The position numbers and the translations under genes are program-made. A stretch of DNA of 64,000 bases from Clostridia bacterium (GTDB lineage: Bacteria > Bacillota > Clostridia > Oscillospirales > Acutalibacteraceae): assembly GCA_017410325.1 (NCBI GenBank), contig JAFQRA010000034.1, positions 1 to 64,000 of the forward strand. The letters are read 5' to 3'. The number at the start of each line of letters is the position of its first letter. Position 1 is the stretch's first letter. The notes under the pieces are model-generated. The model was not told the origin of the DNA. It was given only the letters and a program-made list of their open reading frames with translations, and searched no databases. This document shows, in pieces, positions 1-8,259 of the stretch.

Positions 1-54
1 ACGGGCACCATCTCTGCGGATACGCTTCAAAAAGGAATTGATATGATAAAATAG
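1..54 (+). CDS. 3' end of an unidentified gene (partial)
   Basis: Frame 1 is open from the window edge to a TAG at 52-54 and encodes 17 residues ending GIDMIK. It is followed by a stem-loop with a T-run at 104-136, which fits the end of a plus-strand gene converging on the Mn catalase gene. Too little is visible to name a family. Confidence 0.4.
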   Translation, partial: TGTISADTLQKGIDMIK

Positions 55-103
55 AAAGATTCCAATATACCGAACTGTTGTGATACAGGGAAAGATAAAA
101 ATT

Positions 104-136
104 GCCGCCGAGGAACAAACTCTTCAGCGGCTTTTT
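104..136. terminator. bidirectional terminator between convergent genes
   Basis: GCCGC (104-108) pairs with GCGGC (127-131), extended inward by GAGGA/TCTTC across one mismatch. TTTTT follows on the plus strand, and the minus strand reads a T-rich run (complement of 91-103). It would terminate both the partial gene at 1-54 and the catalase gene. Confidence 0.65.
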
Positions 137-140
137 GCTA

Positions 141-803
141 TCACTCAAAAGAAACAGGCTTGGTATCACCCGTGGCAAATGCGTTGGGACCGGGGTCAGA
201 CATGGAAAAATACATCTTCGCGGCTTTGGTGGTGCCGAAATCACGGTTAGAGCCGGAATTCTGCACCTTGTTAAAGGCATCGCGGAACATCTGGTTGTGA
301 GCTTCCTCGCGGTTCAGGAGAAAATCAATGGTCTCCCGCACCTTTTTGTCGTCGATCTGGCGGTAAAGGTATTCGTAAACCACCTTTGCACGCTGTTCGG
401 ATGCGATATTACTGAGCAGGTCGGCGCACAGGTCGCCCGTAACCGTAACGTAATCCGCCGTCCAGGAATAACCTGAAGCGTTGATAAGACCCGGATTAAG
501 ACCTAAGAGCACGTGGGATTGGATCTCACCCGAGGGCACCTTTGCGGCATCCACGTCGTGACCGTTTAAGAGATTGATGGTCTGCGCCACCATCTCCATG
601 TGCCCCAGCTCCTCCGCTGCAATGTCAAGGAACAGATCCTTGATCTCGGGATCTTTGATCCGAAAGCTCTGGGACATATACTGCATGGCCGCCTTCAACT
701 CGCCGTTTCCGCCGCCGAGCTGTTCCTGCAAAAGCGCCGCATACTGCGGATTAGGTCTCTCCACCGCCACGGGATGAAAAAGCATCTTTTCGTGTTTGAA
801 CAT
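141..803 (-). CDS. cotJC: manganese catalase, CotJC-type spore coat protein
   Basis: This 220-residue protein matches the short di-manganese catalase family (ferritin-like four-helix bundle) that includes the spore coat protein CotJC. Family members dismutate hydrogen peroxide. Candidate metal ligands lie in the helical motifs AAEELGHMEMV (about residues 63-73) and REEAHNQMF (about 165-173). The N-terminal MFKHEKMLFHPVAVERPNP is typical of CotJC-like proteins. The start is supported by GGAGG a few bases upstream. In Bacillus cotJC follows cotJA and cotJB; neither is adjacent here, so it is a single-gene unit. It could serve in the spore coat or as a vegetative peroxide defence; the sequence does not decide between these. 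Confidence 0.9.
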   Translation of the reverse strand: MFKHEKMLFHPVAVERPNPQYAALLQEQLGGGNGELKAAMQYMSQSFRIKDPEIKDLFLDIAAEELGHMEMVAQTINLLNGHDVDAAKVPSGEIQSHVLLGLNPGLINASGYSWTADYVTVTGDLCADLLSNIASEQRAKVVYEYLYRQIDDKKVRETIDFLLNREEAHNQMFRDAFNKVQNSGSNRDFGTTKAAKMYFSMSDPGPNAFATGDTKPVSFE

Positions 804-1047
804 TTTATTACCTCCGTTTGTTTACTACTAACTATTCTTGCCAATTCACAGACAGATATTCAAAGAAAAATTCCATTAAAATTTCACTATTTTTTCACTA
901 TTTTTTATTAATTGCAGTGGATATATGTTGTTTTTCAAAATATACAAATCGCAAATTTGTATCAACAAAGCCGCAATAAACAGTTGTTTTGAGCAGCCGA
1001 TGATACAATATTATGGGCGGTATCGCCTTATACACCATTAGACAGAT
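804..1047. other. intergenic region with short palindromes, no gene seen
   Basis: AT-rich upstream region of the catalase gene. From about 950 it contains short palindromes (TACAAATCGCAAATTTGTA, GGCGGTATCGCC) leading into the strong terminator at 1048-1086. No convincing promoter or coding region is visible, but the arrangement could be the end of a small plus-strand transcript. Confidence 0.4.
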
Positions 1048-1086
1048 AAACAGGTGAAGCGACAAAGTTGCTTCACCTGTTTTTTT
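1048..1086 (+). terminator. strong Rho-independent terminator without an obvious gene
   Basis: AAACAGGTGAAGC (1048-1060) and GCTTCACCTGTTT (1070-1082) form a perfect 13-bp stem with a 9-nt loop, and the plus strand runs into a T7 tract (1080-1086). No plus-strand gene lies upstream since position 54. Confidence 0.8.
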
Positions 1087-1130
1087 CGAAAAAAGAGTTA
1101 GGGATTCGAAAGGGCGATATAAAAATGCAT

Positions 1131-1180
1131 TTCAAATGAATAATGAAAAATGAAGTCGCTTCGCTGATGAATAATGAAAT
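1131..1180 (+). repeat. partial copy of the ATGAATAATGAA intergenic repeat
   Basis: This stretch carries AATGAATAATGAAAAATGAA, a small CGCTTCG loop and GATGAATAATGAA. It matches the central part of the longer elements at 15443-15621 and 29280-29455 (for example 29300-29350). Here it lies just past the end of the anSME gene. Confidence 0.6.
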
Positions 1181-1182
1181 AT

Positions 1183-1220
1183 AAAAAATAAGGGTAAAGC
1201 AGAAAATTTACTTTACCCTT
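1183..1220 (-). terminator. terminator of the sulfatase-anSME operon
   Basis: AAGGGTAAAG (1190-1199) pairs with CTTTACCCTT (1211-1220). Read on the minus strand the stem is followed by ATTTTTTAT. It lies 7 nt beyond the anSME stop codon. Confidence 0.75.
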
Positions 1221-1227
1221 TAGTTAT

Positions 1228-2319
1228 TTATTGCTTTGTTTCGTTTATGAACACTCTGAAAAGCGGCAGGCAGGCTGTGAAGAATTTTTTGTACGCCTTG
1301 CAGTAGTCTTCACTTTGCTGTGTTCTTTTGCATCCGCCTGCGCGGCAGATGGGGTAGAGGTTACACTTTTTGCATCTTTCGGGTATTGCAAGGCTTTCTT
1401 TAATGAAATTCACGGCGGTTTCGCTGTGCGCCATCTGCGGAAAATCCGATTCAAGGATGTTGCCAAGCAGGTATTCATCCGTGCAGTAAAAATCGCAGGG
1501 ATAAATATTTCCGTTTGCTTCGCTTACAAACTGATGCGAGCAATGTCCGTTTATTCCGCATTGCTCGGCGGGCTGGGCGAGATAAAGCCGCACCCAGTTG
1601 TCAAACTGACGTATGCTGACATATCTGTGCCGCACATAGTCTTTTACGTACAGATTGAACAGCTTTATAAGGAAGTCGGCATACTGCTTGGGGGTCATAT
1701 ACAGTTCGCTTTTTTCTGACGAATTGAACGGGCGAAGGCAGGGGATGAACTGGAGGTAGCCGAAGCGCTGAAAGCGGAAAAAGCTGTATATCCGTTCTAT
1801 GTTTTCCGCACAGTAGCCCGTTAAAACGGTGAGAATATTGAATTCAACGCGGTGCTTTTCCAGAAGGCGCGCAGTGTTAATTATCTTAAAGAACGTGTTT
1901 TCTCCGTCGGGCCTTTTGCGGAATTTGTTTGCTTCAATGTCGCCGTCCAGGCTTAAGCCGACAAGGAAATCGTTCTCGCTCAAAAAGTCTGCCCACTGCT
2001 CGTCAATAACTGTTCCGTTTGTCTGTATGCTGAAAAAAACGGGGCTTTTCTTTTCGTTGAGCTCTTTTACGGTTTTTACAAAAAATCTGAAATAATCAAG
2101 CCCCGCAAGTGTCGGCTCGCCGCCCTGAAAAGCGAAGGCAACGCTCTCGCCGTCGGCATATTTCAGCGCTTTTTCAATGAGCACACGGGCGGTAATTTGC
2201 GGCATAATACCGAAGCCAAGGTGCTCACGGTGCTCTGAAACATCACGGTAAAAGCAGTATTCGCAGGAGAGGTTGCAAAGCGATGAAGCGGGCTTTATCA
2301 TAAGTGATACGGGCGGCAT
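1228..2319 (-). CDS. anaerobic sulfatase-maturating enzyme (radical SAM)
   Basis: The 363-residue protein is a radical SAM enzyme of the anaerobic sulfatase maturase family, which oxidises the active-site Cys or Ser of sulfatases to formylglycine in the cytoplasm. The SAM cluster motif is C15-x3-C19-x2-C22 (SLCNLSCEYCFY), followed by FAFQGGEPTLAG. The C-terminal half has the Cys-rich region expected for auxiliary Fe-S clusters (YPCDFYC, then CKKCNLYPICRAGGCKR near residues 320-335). Its start is one base after the stop of the upstream sulfatase gene (TAATATG), so the two are almost certainly co-translated. The sulfatase carries a Cys-type motif, so the expected reaction is Cys to formylglycine. 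Confidence 0.93.
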   Translation of the reverse strand: MPPVSLMIKPASSLCNLSCEYCFYRDVSEHREHLGFGIMPQITARVLIEKALKYADGESVAFAFQGGEPTLAGLDYFRFFVKTVKELNEKKSPVFFSIQTNGTVIDEQWADFLSENDFLVGLSLDGDIEANKFRKRPDGENTFFKIINTARLLEKHRVEFNILTVLTGYCAENIERIYSFFRFQRFGYLQFIPCLRPFNSSEKSELYMTPKQYADFLIKLFNLYVKDYVRHRYVSIRQFDNWVRLYLAQPAEQCGINGHCSHQFVSEANGNIYPCDFYCTDEYLLGNILESDFPQMAHSETAVNFIKESLAIPERCKKCNLYPICRAGGCKRTQQSEDYCKAYKKFFTACLPLFRVFINETKQ

Positions 2320-2320
2320 A

Positions 2321-4333
2321 TTACGAAATCACACCCCGTCTGTTCTGCTTGAAATCATCCGTTATTTCGTGAAGCTTAGCTTTGAATTGCTCGGAAATTT
2401 CGGGGTATACGGGAGTACGGTTGTAGTTTTCCGCATAATCATCGTTGAGTATATGCAGCCAGTTTTTGCGGTTTTTATCAAAGAACGCAGAGTTATCGTT
2501 CTGTATCTTTTCAAAATACTTGAATGAAATATAGTCATCGCTTAGAATGTCATAATTATAATCGGGGTAAAGTGCTTTTACTTCGGCTGTCGGCACGGCG
2601 TACTGAACAGCTTTTATAACCTCACGCTTCATGTGGAGAATGGGGTGCTCCGAGGTGTGAATAACCTTGTCGTTCTTTATAAGCTCCGCCATTGATATAC
2701 CGTCAATAACACGGTCTGTCGGCATATAGTTTTCTTCTCCGCCGTTGCCGGTTATGCCACAAAGCTCAACAAGCGTCGGGTAAAGGTCAACAAGCACGGC
2801 ACTGCTTTTTCTTTCTGTCTGCTTTTCGCCGAGTGCTCCGCTGTCGTTATCCCAACGAATCATAAACGGAACCTTCTGTCCGCCTTCATAGGCAAGGTAT
2901 TTACCGCCGCGAAGGTCGCCGACAGAGCCTTCAAGAGCAGGGCCGTTATCGCTCGTAAAGACGATTATCGTGTCATCCAATATTCCCAATTCCTCCATTT
3001 TTTCAAAGAGAAGGCCGAGGTAGTAATCAAATTCCGTCACACAGTCAACGTATGTACCCATTCCGCTTGTGCCGTCAAAATCGTCACCTGCAAAAACAGG
3101 GCCGTGCGGCCACGGAGAAGCATAATACGCAAAGAAGGGCTCGTCATTTTCCGCCTTGTCGGTAATCCAGTCGGTGATTTCATCGTGAATCCACTTTGTG
3201 GCGGCGCTCTGATCCTTGAGCTCGTCCGTACCGTGGACGATCTGCCACTCGCCGTTTTCTTCCGTTACGTGGTAGAAGGGCTTCATATCGTTTACGTGGT
3301 GGCTGCCGTAGAAATAATCAAAGCCCTGATTTGTGGGCAGGTACTCGCCGTAGTCGCCGAGATGCCACTTGCCGAAGCAGCCCGTGGAATAGCCTGCGGC
3401 CTTGAAGGTTTCTGCAATTGTAATTTCATCGCCGAGCATACCATCGGCATTGTTGCCCATTTCAATTGAGTTGAAAATCCTCGTCTGGGCGAACGGAGAA
3501 AGTGTTGCAACCGTGGGGTAAATTACGTTGTCGGCATAGCCTCTGTAGGGATATCTGCCGGTAAGTGCGGCGAAGCGCGCAGGAGAGCAGACCGAGTAGG
3601 CTGAATAGAAGTTGGTAAAATTCAGGCCGTTTTCGCCGATTGAATCGATGTTCGGTGTGTCGTAAATTGCGCCGTTGAGTGATACGTCGCCCCAGCCGAG
3701 GTCATCCATCATAATGACGAGCACGTTCGGCGACTCTTCGCTGTCTTTTTTGTCAACACCGTTGAGGTATTTGTCATGACCCTCCCAGAGTCTTTCCGTG
3801 TTGGGCTTTGAGCGCATATTCATTGTAAGCACGTAAAGCACGCTTGTGCCCAGAAGACACACGCACATAACGGCACACACGGCTGTCTTTATTACGCCGC
3901 TTTTAAACGAATGCTTTGCGGAAAGGAACAGACCTGCAAGAGAAAGAGCCCAGGGCGAAGCGAGGAGAATATTGCCCGGAAGACGGGTAAAGAAACTGCC
4001 CTCACCCGTAAACAGCGGATGCTCCGCGGAAGAATATCCGGCCAGACCCGATGTGAATGCACCGAAGCCGGCATCGGCACCGAAAAAAATAAAATAAAGC
4101 ACAACGCCAAGACCCGACAGCGCGTAGGCAAGCACCATAGGTGTGTAAACCTTTTTCTTTATGATTAAGCTCAACGTAATAATTGCCGACATGATGCAGT
4201 TGAACGCAACGGCAACAACCGCCACGATATTAAGGCGCATAAAAAGCAGTGCCGCTGCCAGCAGCGCACCTGTCACCGCAAGAATAACAGGAAACGCTTT
4301 TTTGCCGGAATCTATGTTAATACCTTTTTTCAT
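2321..4333 (-). CDS. membrane-anchored Cys-type sulfatase
   Basis: A 670-residue protein with about five hydrophobic segments in residues 15-170, then a full sulfatase domain. The metal-binding start is VLVIMMDDLGWGD (D210, D211), the modification motif is C249-S-P-A-R253 within a CSPARxxxLTGR signature, and a later metal site is FTSDNGPALEGS. CxPxR is the type I sulfatase motif converted to formylglycine, which agrees with the maturase gene directly downstream. The architecture recalls lipoteichoic acid synthases (five membrane helices plus an outward sulfatase-fold domain), but those use Thr rather than Cys. Substrate unknown; host or plant sulfated glycans are possible. Start supported by GGAGG upstream and a promoter at 4369-4396. 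Confidence 0.92.
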   Translation of the reverse strand: MKKGINIDSGKKAFPVILAVTGALLAAALLFMRLNIVAVVAVAFNCIMSAIITLSLIIKKKVYTPMVLAYALSGLGVVLYFIFFGADAGFGAFTSGLAGYSSAEHPLFTGEGSFFTRLPGNILLASPWALSLAGLFLSAKHSFKSGVIKTAVCAVMCVCLLGTSVLYVLTMNMRSKPNTERLWEGHDKYLNGVDKKDSEESPNVLVIMMDDLGWGDVSLNGAIYDTPNIDSIGENGLNFTNFYSAYSVCSPARFAALTGRYPYRGYADNVIYPTVATLSPFAQTRIFNSIEMGNNADGMLGDEITIAETFKAAGYSTGCFGKWHLGDYGEYLPTNQGFDYFYGSHHVNDMKPFYHVTEENGEWQIVHGTDELKDQSAATKWIHDEITDWITDKAENDEPFFAYYASPWPHGPVFAGDDFDGTSGMGTYVDCVTEFDYYLGLLFEKMEELGILDDTIIVFTSDNGPALEGSVGDLRGGKYLAYEGGQKVPFMIRWDNDSGALGEKQTERKSSAVLVDLYPTLVELCGITGNGGEENYMPTDRVIDGISMAELIKNDKVIHTSEHPILHMKREVIKAVQYAVPTAEVKALYPDYNYDILSDDYISFKYFEKIQNDNSAFFDKNRKNWLHILNDDYAENYNRTPVYPEISEQFKAKLHEITDDFKQNRRGVIS

Positions 4334-4368
4334 AACAGTTCCTCCGTAATGATTCGTTATACATTTTT

Positions 4369-4396
4369 ATTATATTGGTGCATTAAAATTTGTCAA
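4369..4396 (-). promoter_or_regulatory. sigma-A promoter for the sulfatase-anSME operon
   Basis: Minus strand reads TTGACA (4396-4391), 16 nt, TATAAT (4374-4369), about 35 nt upstream of the sulfatase start. Both hexamers are consensus. Confidence 0.8.
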
Positions 4397-4438
4397 ACAC
4401 TTTTTTTAATGCTTGCAATACTGCTTTTTTTATGGTAA

Positions 4439-4444
4439 TATAAT
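4439..4444 (+). promoter_or_regulatory. candidate -10 element for the phosphoesterase operon
   Basis: A perfect TATAAT lies 34 nt before the start at 4479. The best -35 (TTGCAA, 4413-4418) is 20 nt away, which is too long, so the promoter may need an activator or lie elsewhere. Confidence 0.4.
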
Positions 4445-4478
4445 ACGGATAGTATACTTTGAAAGGAAGTACATACCT

Positions 4479-5630
4479 ATGAAAAAAGCATTGGCACTTA
4501 TTCTTGCCGTTGTTATGCTGTTTACCGGCAGCGTTATGGCTTCGGCACAACAGGACAGCCCCATTCTTCGCTTTGACGAAAACGGCGAATTCACAATTCT
4601 CCACATCACAGACTGTCAGGACGTTTATCCCGCAAACCAGACTATGGTTCAGTTCATCAATCACGCTATCGACAAGTATGACCCCGACCTTGTAGTTCTC
4701 GGCGGCGACAACTGCGTTGACGATACGGGCAACATTGAGGCCGCTATCACGGAGATTGCCAAGATTTTTGTCGAAAAGGAAACCTACTTCACTCTCGTTT
4801 TCGGTAACCACGACCGCGAGGGCGGCAGAGGCGAAAACGACGTGCTTCTCAGATACTACCAGAATGCAGGCGGCAAGTACTGCCTTGCTTACGACGCCGT
4901 TCCCGCACTCAGCGGCGCAGGCACACACAACCTTCCCATCCTTGCTTCCGACTCTCTCAAGGTTGCTTACAATCTTTATATGTTTGACTCGGGCACGAGC
5001 GGCTACACGGATGCAAACGGCAACGGCGGCTACGAGTGCGTATGGGAAGACCAGGTACAGTGGTTTGAAGCAACAAACAACACTTACACAGCACTCAACG
5101 GCGGTAAGGTAATTCCCTCAATGGCTTTCCAGCACATCATCGTCGGCGAAATTATGGAGGCTCTCTACAAAGAGAAGTCAGAGGTTGCTCTCAGCCTTGA
5201 CAGCAAGTTTGTCAACGGTAAGGAGTACGACACGACAATGGTCAATTACTCCGCTATCAAGGACGGCTTCCTTCTCGAAGCTCCCTGCCCCGGCGTTGAG
5301 GATTCAAGACAGTTTGAGGCTATGGTTGAGCAGGGTACGGTTGCCGTATTCTCCGGCCACGACCACATCAACACATTCACGGTAAACTACCAGGGCGTTG
5401 ATATCGTCAACACACCCGGCTGTACCTTCCACTCCTACGGCCACGCTTACAACAGAGGCGGCCGTGTAATCACTCTCCACGAGGGCGAAACAGAATACGA
5501 TTCCGAGGTTCTTCTCCTTGTAGAGGAAGCAATGGAAAACAGCGAAATCGAAACAGATATCTTCAGCAAGATATTCGGTATACTTATCAACAGAATTATC
5601 ACTGCATTTTTCGATGCTTTCAGAGGCTGA
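4479..5630 (+). CDS. secreted calcineurin-like metallophosphoesterase
   Basis: 383 residues with a Sec signal peptide (MKKALALILAVVMLFTGSVMASA, cleavage about residue 23) and a metallophosphoesterase domain. Visible metal motifs are ITDCQD (the DxH motif with Gln for His), LGGDNCVDD, VFGNHDREGG, FQHIIVGE and FSGHDHINTF, followed by VNTPGCTF. The family hydrolyses phosphomono- or diesters with a two-metal centre. ATG 4479 is chosen because GAAAGGAAG lies 9 nt upstream and the signal peptide begins there. A paralogue with the same order of motifs is encoded at 35829-37049. It is followed after 42 nt by a cohesin/dockerin-like gene, so both products are probably co-expressed outside the cell. 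Substrate unknown. Confidence 0.88.
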   Translation: MKKALALILAVVMLFTGSVMASAQQDSPILRFDENGEFTILHITDCQDVYPANQTMVQFINHAIDKYDPDLVVLGGDNCVDDTGNIEAAITEIAKIFVEKETYFTLVFGNHDREGGRGENDVLLRYYQNAGGKYCLAYDAVPALSGAGTHNLPILASDSLKVAYNLYMFDSGTSGYTDANGNGGYECVWEDQVQWFEATNNTYTALNGGKVIPSMAFQHIIVGEIMEALYKEKSEVALSLDSKFVNGKEYDTTMVNYSAIKDGFLLEAPCPGVEDSRQFEAMVEQGTVAVFSGHDHINTFTVNYQGVDIVNTPGCTFHSYGHAYNRGGRVITLHEGETEYDSEVLLLVEEAMENSEIETDIFSKIFGILINRIITAFFDAFRG

Positions 5631-5672
5631 TAAATTCGTGACAAATAACCTTTCCGAGAGGAAGATTTAACT

Positions 5673-6602
5673 ATGAAAAACAGATTAATTAAAATCTGTG
5701 CCTGCCTTGTCGGCACGCTTACGGTTCTTTCCTGCCTTTGCGTCGCCTTTACGGCAAACGCAGCGGTTTTGCCGGAATTCACCGTGAGCGATCTTTATCA
5801 GGTGCGCCCGGGTGACACGGTAAGCGTTGAGGTCAACGTGAACGAGAACAGGGGCTACTGCGCAGGCGAATTCCTGCTTGAGTACGACCCGAGCGTTCTC
5901 ACTCCCGTAAGCATTGCGAGGGGCGAGGCTTCAAGCGAATATTTTGCCTCCAACACCGAATACGGCAACGGTCAGGTTTTCTTCGCCGTTATCAGCGAGG
6001 AGCTTATGAGCGCCGAAGGCAATGTTGCAACCGTTATCTTTGAGGTTGATGACAACCTTGTGGTTTACGGCGGTGCAATCGAACTGAGCGTAAACTCCCT
6101 TGTCGGCAACATTTCCGTTGGCTACGGCCTCAATTCCGTGCGCAGCACCGTTAACGGCGGTGACCTGTATATCGCAAAGGAAATTACCGTTCCTGCCGAG
6201 AAGCTCGGTGTCTTTGCAGACAGCAACGGCTTTGTTCTCTGCGGCACAAGCATTGACAATATGATTCAGAGCGATATAAGCAAAAACTTTGCTTCACTCA
6301 CAACAAAGTATTACAGCGCAAACGGCACGGCACTTTCTGCCGCAACAAGGCTGACAACGCTTTGCACAATCAAGGTTACAAGCGGCAGCAGAACCAACAC
6401 CTTCGTTGTAAGCGTAAAGCAGGATGTTGACGGCAATTACAAGCTCGACGGTGAGGATGCATTTATCGCAGGTCTTGTTGCAAGCGGCATGCTTACCGAA
6501 GAGGAACTCGGCAAAGCACAGTCCAACGCGGCAGATGCCGACGGCGACGGCGATGTTGACCAAAACGACTTCGCAATTATGGAAGCAAACGGACTGAAAT
6601 AA
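5673..6602 (+). CDS. secreted cohesin-like protein with C-terminal dockerin-like repeats
   Basis: 309 residues. A signal peptide ends near residue 31 (TANAAVLPEF). Residues about 34-165 look like a cohesin beta-sandwich (YQVRPGDTVSVEVNV, GEFLLEYDPSVLTPVS, VATVIFEV). The C-terminus (about 247-309) has two EF-hand-like calcium loops typical of type I dockerin (DVDGNYKLDGEDA and DADGDGDVDQNDF). Cohesin binds dockerin in cellulosome-type assemblies; having both on one chain suggests an adaptor or a self-assembling surface protein. A middle region (165-247) resembles an Ig-like or BIG domain but is not assigned. It probably shares a transcript with the phosphoesterase upstream and ends at the terminator 6617-6653. 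Confidence 0.8.
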   Translation: MKNRLIKICACLVGTLTVLSCLCVAFTANAAVLPEFTVSDLYQVRPGDTVSVEVNVNENRGYCAGEFLLEYDPSVLTPVSIARGEASSEYFASNTEYGNGQVFFAVISEELMSAEGNVATVIFEVDDNLVVYGGAIELSVNSLVGNISVGYGLNSVRSTVNGGDLYIAKEITVPAEKLGVFADSNGFVLCGTSIDNMIQSDISKNFASLTTKYYSANGTALSAATRLTTLCTIKVTSGSRTNTFVVSVKQDVDGNYKLDGEDAFIAGLVASGMLTEEELGKAQSNAADADGDGDVDQNDFAIMEANGLK

Positions 6603-6616
6603 AGTTTTCAAAGATT

Positions 6617-6653
6617 AACCACCATAACATCGGTTGATGCTATGGTGGTTTTT
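6617..6653 (+). terminator. terminator after the cohesin/dockerin-like gene
   Basis: AACCACCATAACATC (6617-6631) pairs with GATGCTATGGTGGTT (6636-6650) with one mismatch, loop GGTT, followed by TTTTAT. Confidence 0.85.
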
Positions 6654-6704
6654 ATCATTTACAGGGCAGGGGCTTGCTCCTGCCGTTATTTTCTGGTGGA
6701 GTTT

Positions 6705-6815
6705 TCGCAAAAGTGAAGTTATTTACTTCGTAAACAGTGAAGTTGTTCACTTTGCTTACAGTGAAGTTTGGGCTTACAGCCCAAGTGAAGTTAAGTTTGC
6801 CGTCAGGCAAACTTA
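6705..6815. repeat. array of small hairpins separated by AGTGAAGTT
   Basis: Four AGTGAAGTT spacers (about 6712, 6739, 6760, 6781) alternate with short palindromes such as GGGCTTACAGCCC and AAGTTTGCCGTCAGGCAAACTT. The last palindrome overlaps the stop codon of the rRNA methyltransferase gene at 6813-6815. A related array with AGTGATATT-type spacers lies at 38403-38545. Confidence 0.7.
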
Positions 6816-8186
6816 GTTTGAATGTGTCGCACAGCAAAGCTTCACGACGCATTCTGTATGCACGGTTTTCGGGAAGAGGTCAACGGGGGTGACGAAATGC
6901 TTGCCGTTTTCCTCGGGCACGGTATAGCCGAGGTCTGCAAAAACGGCGCAGTCACGGGCGAGGGTTGCAGGGTCGCACGAAACGTAAACCACACGCTTCG
7001 GGCTCATTTTGGCAACCGTTTTGATAAGCGCTTCGTCACAGCCCTTTCTGGGTGGGTCGAGTATTATTACGTCGGGCTTTATGCCTTCTTTTTCCAGCTC
7101 TGCCGCTGCAAGCGAAGCGTCGCCGCAGATGAAGCGTGCATTGGTGATGCCGTTTCTTTCTGCGTTTTTCTTTGCGTCCTCTATCGCGTCGGGGATAATC
7201 TCAACGCCGATAAGCTGTTTGACTTTTTTAGCCATTGTCAGTCCGATTGTGCCGACACCGCAGTACATATCCAGCAGTACGGTGTTTTCATCGAGGTCGG
7301 CATATTCTGCGGCAAGCGAATAGAGCCTTTCCGCCTGTGCACGGTTGACCTGATAGAAGGAAAGCGGCGAAATTTCAAACTCCGTGCCGCAAAGTGTGTC
7401 CGTAATACTGCCCTTGCCGAAAAGGGTTTTGTTTTTTGTGCCTAAAATTACGTTTGTCTTTTCTTTGTTGGCGTTTATTACAAGCCCGGTTGCGCCCTTG
7501 GCGGAAATTCTTTCCCACAGCTTTTCTGCGCGGGGGATATTGCTGCCGTTAATTACGAGGCAGACGAGAATTTCTCTGCAGTCCTTTGCCGCACGGATAT
7601 ATATGTGACGGAGCAGTCCTTTGTGGGAATTTTCGTCATAAACGCTTATATGATTTTCCTCTGCCCAGTTTCTCACTTGCTCGGCAATATCCGAAAACGC
7701 TTCGGGCTGAAGCAGGCAGCTTTCACAGCCGATTATGTTGTGACTGCGCCTTGAGAAAAAGCCGGTTTTGATTTTTCCCTGTTCCTCGCCTACGGGCAAT
7801 TGTGCCTTGTTGCGGTAGCCTTGCGTTTCCTCACTGCCTATGATATCTCTTATATTAAGCGGAAGACCTGCAATTCTGTGAAAGGCGTCTTCGACGCGCT
7901 GCTGTTTGATTTTAAGCTCCGCCTCGTAGCTGATGTGGCGGTATGCACAGCCGCCGCAACGCCTGAATACGGGGCAGTCGGGCTCAACTCTGTCGGGCGA
8001 GGGCTTGATTATCTCCATTGCCTTTGCAACAGTGTAATTCTTTTTCACTTTTATTGCGTGAGCAAGAATTGTGTCACCCACTGCGGTGAGGTCGGCAAAA
8101 ACAGCCATACCGTCAATATGGCCTACGCCGCTTCCCTCTGCGGTCATTCCCGTTATTTCAAGTTCAAATTCGTCATTCTTTTTCAA
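6813..8186 (-). CDS. rlmD: 23S rRNA (uracil-5-)-methyltransferase, RlmD/RlmCD family
   Basis: 457 residues of the RumA/TrmA family, which methylate C5 of specific uridines in 23S rRNA using SAM. An N-terminal TRAM-like domain (1-60) is followed by Fe-S cluster cysteines C71, C77, C80 (CPVFRRCGGCAYRH) and C154/C157. The SAM-binding motif is LDMYCGVGTIGL, then LDPPRKGCD. The catalytic Cys is C404 in YVSCDPATLARD, and the general base is E445 in HTECVVKL. The start is a TTG at 8186-8184 with AAGAGGT about 6 nt upstream, because no in-frame ATG precedes the TRAM domain. In Firmicutes a single enzyme often modifies both U747 and U1939. Confidence 0.93.
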   Translation of the reverse strand: MKKNDEFELEITGMTAEGSGVGHIDGMAVFADLTAVGDTILAHAIKVKKNYTVAKAMEIIKPSPDRVEPDCPVFRRCGGCAYRHISYEAELKIKQQRVEDAFHRIAGLPLNIRDIIGSEETQGYRNKAQLPVGEEQGKIKTGFFSRRSHNIIGCESCLLQPEAFSDIAEQVRNWAEENHISVYDENSHKGLLRHIYIRAAKDCREILVCLVINGSNIPRAEKLWERISAKGATGLVINANKEKTNVILGTKNKTLFGKGSITDTLCGTEFEISPLSFYQVNRAQAERLYSLAAEYADLDENTVLLDMYCGVGTIGLTMAKKVKQLIGVEIIPDAIEDAKKNAERNGITNARFICGDASLAAAELEKEGIKPDVIILDPPRKGCDEALIKTVAKMSPKRVVYVSCDPATLARDCAVFADLGYTVPEENGKHFVTPVDLFPKTVHTECVVKLCCATHSN

Positions 8187-8259
8187 TGCGGTACCTCTTG
8201 AATATTTGCAGATATATATTGTAATATAATAATGCAGTAATTTTATATACGGTGATTTT

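Noticed and set aside
6634..6816. 60-codon frame over the AGTGAAGTT hairpin array
   Set aside because: The product repeats SEV/NSEV units from the spacer; no ribosome site.
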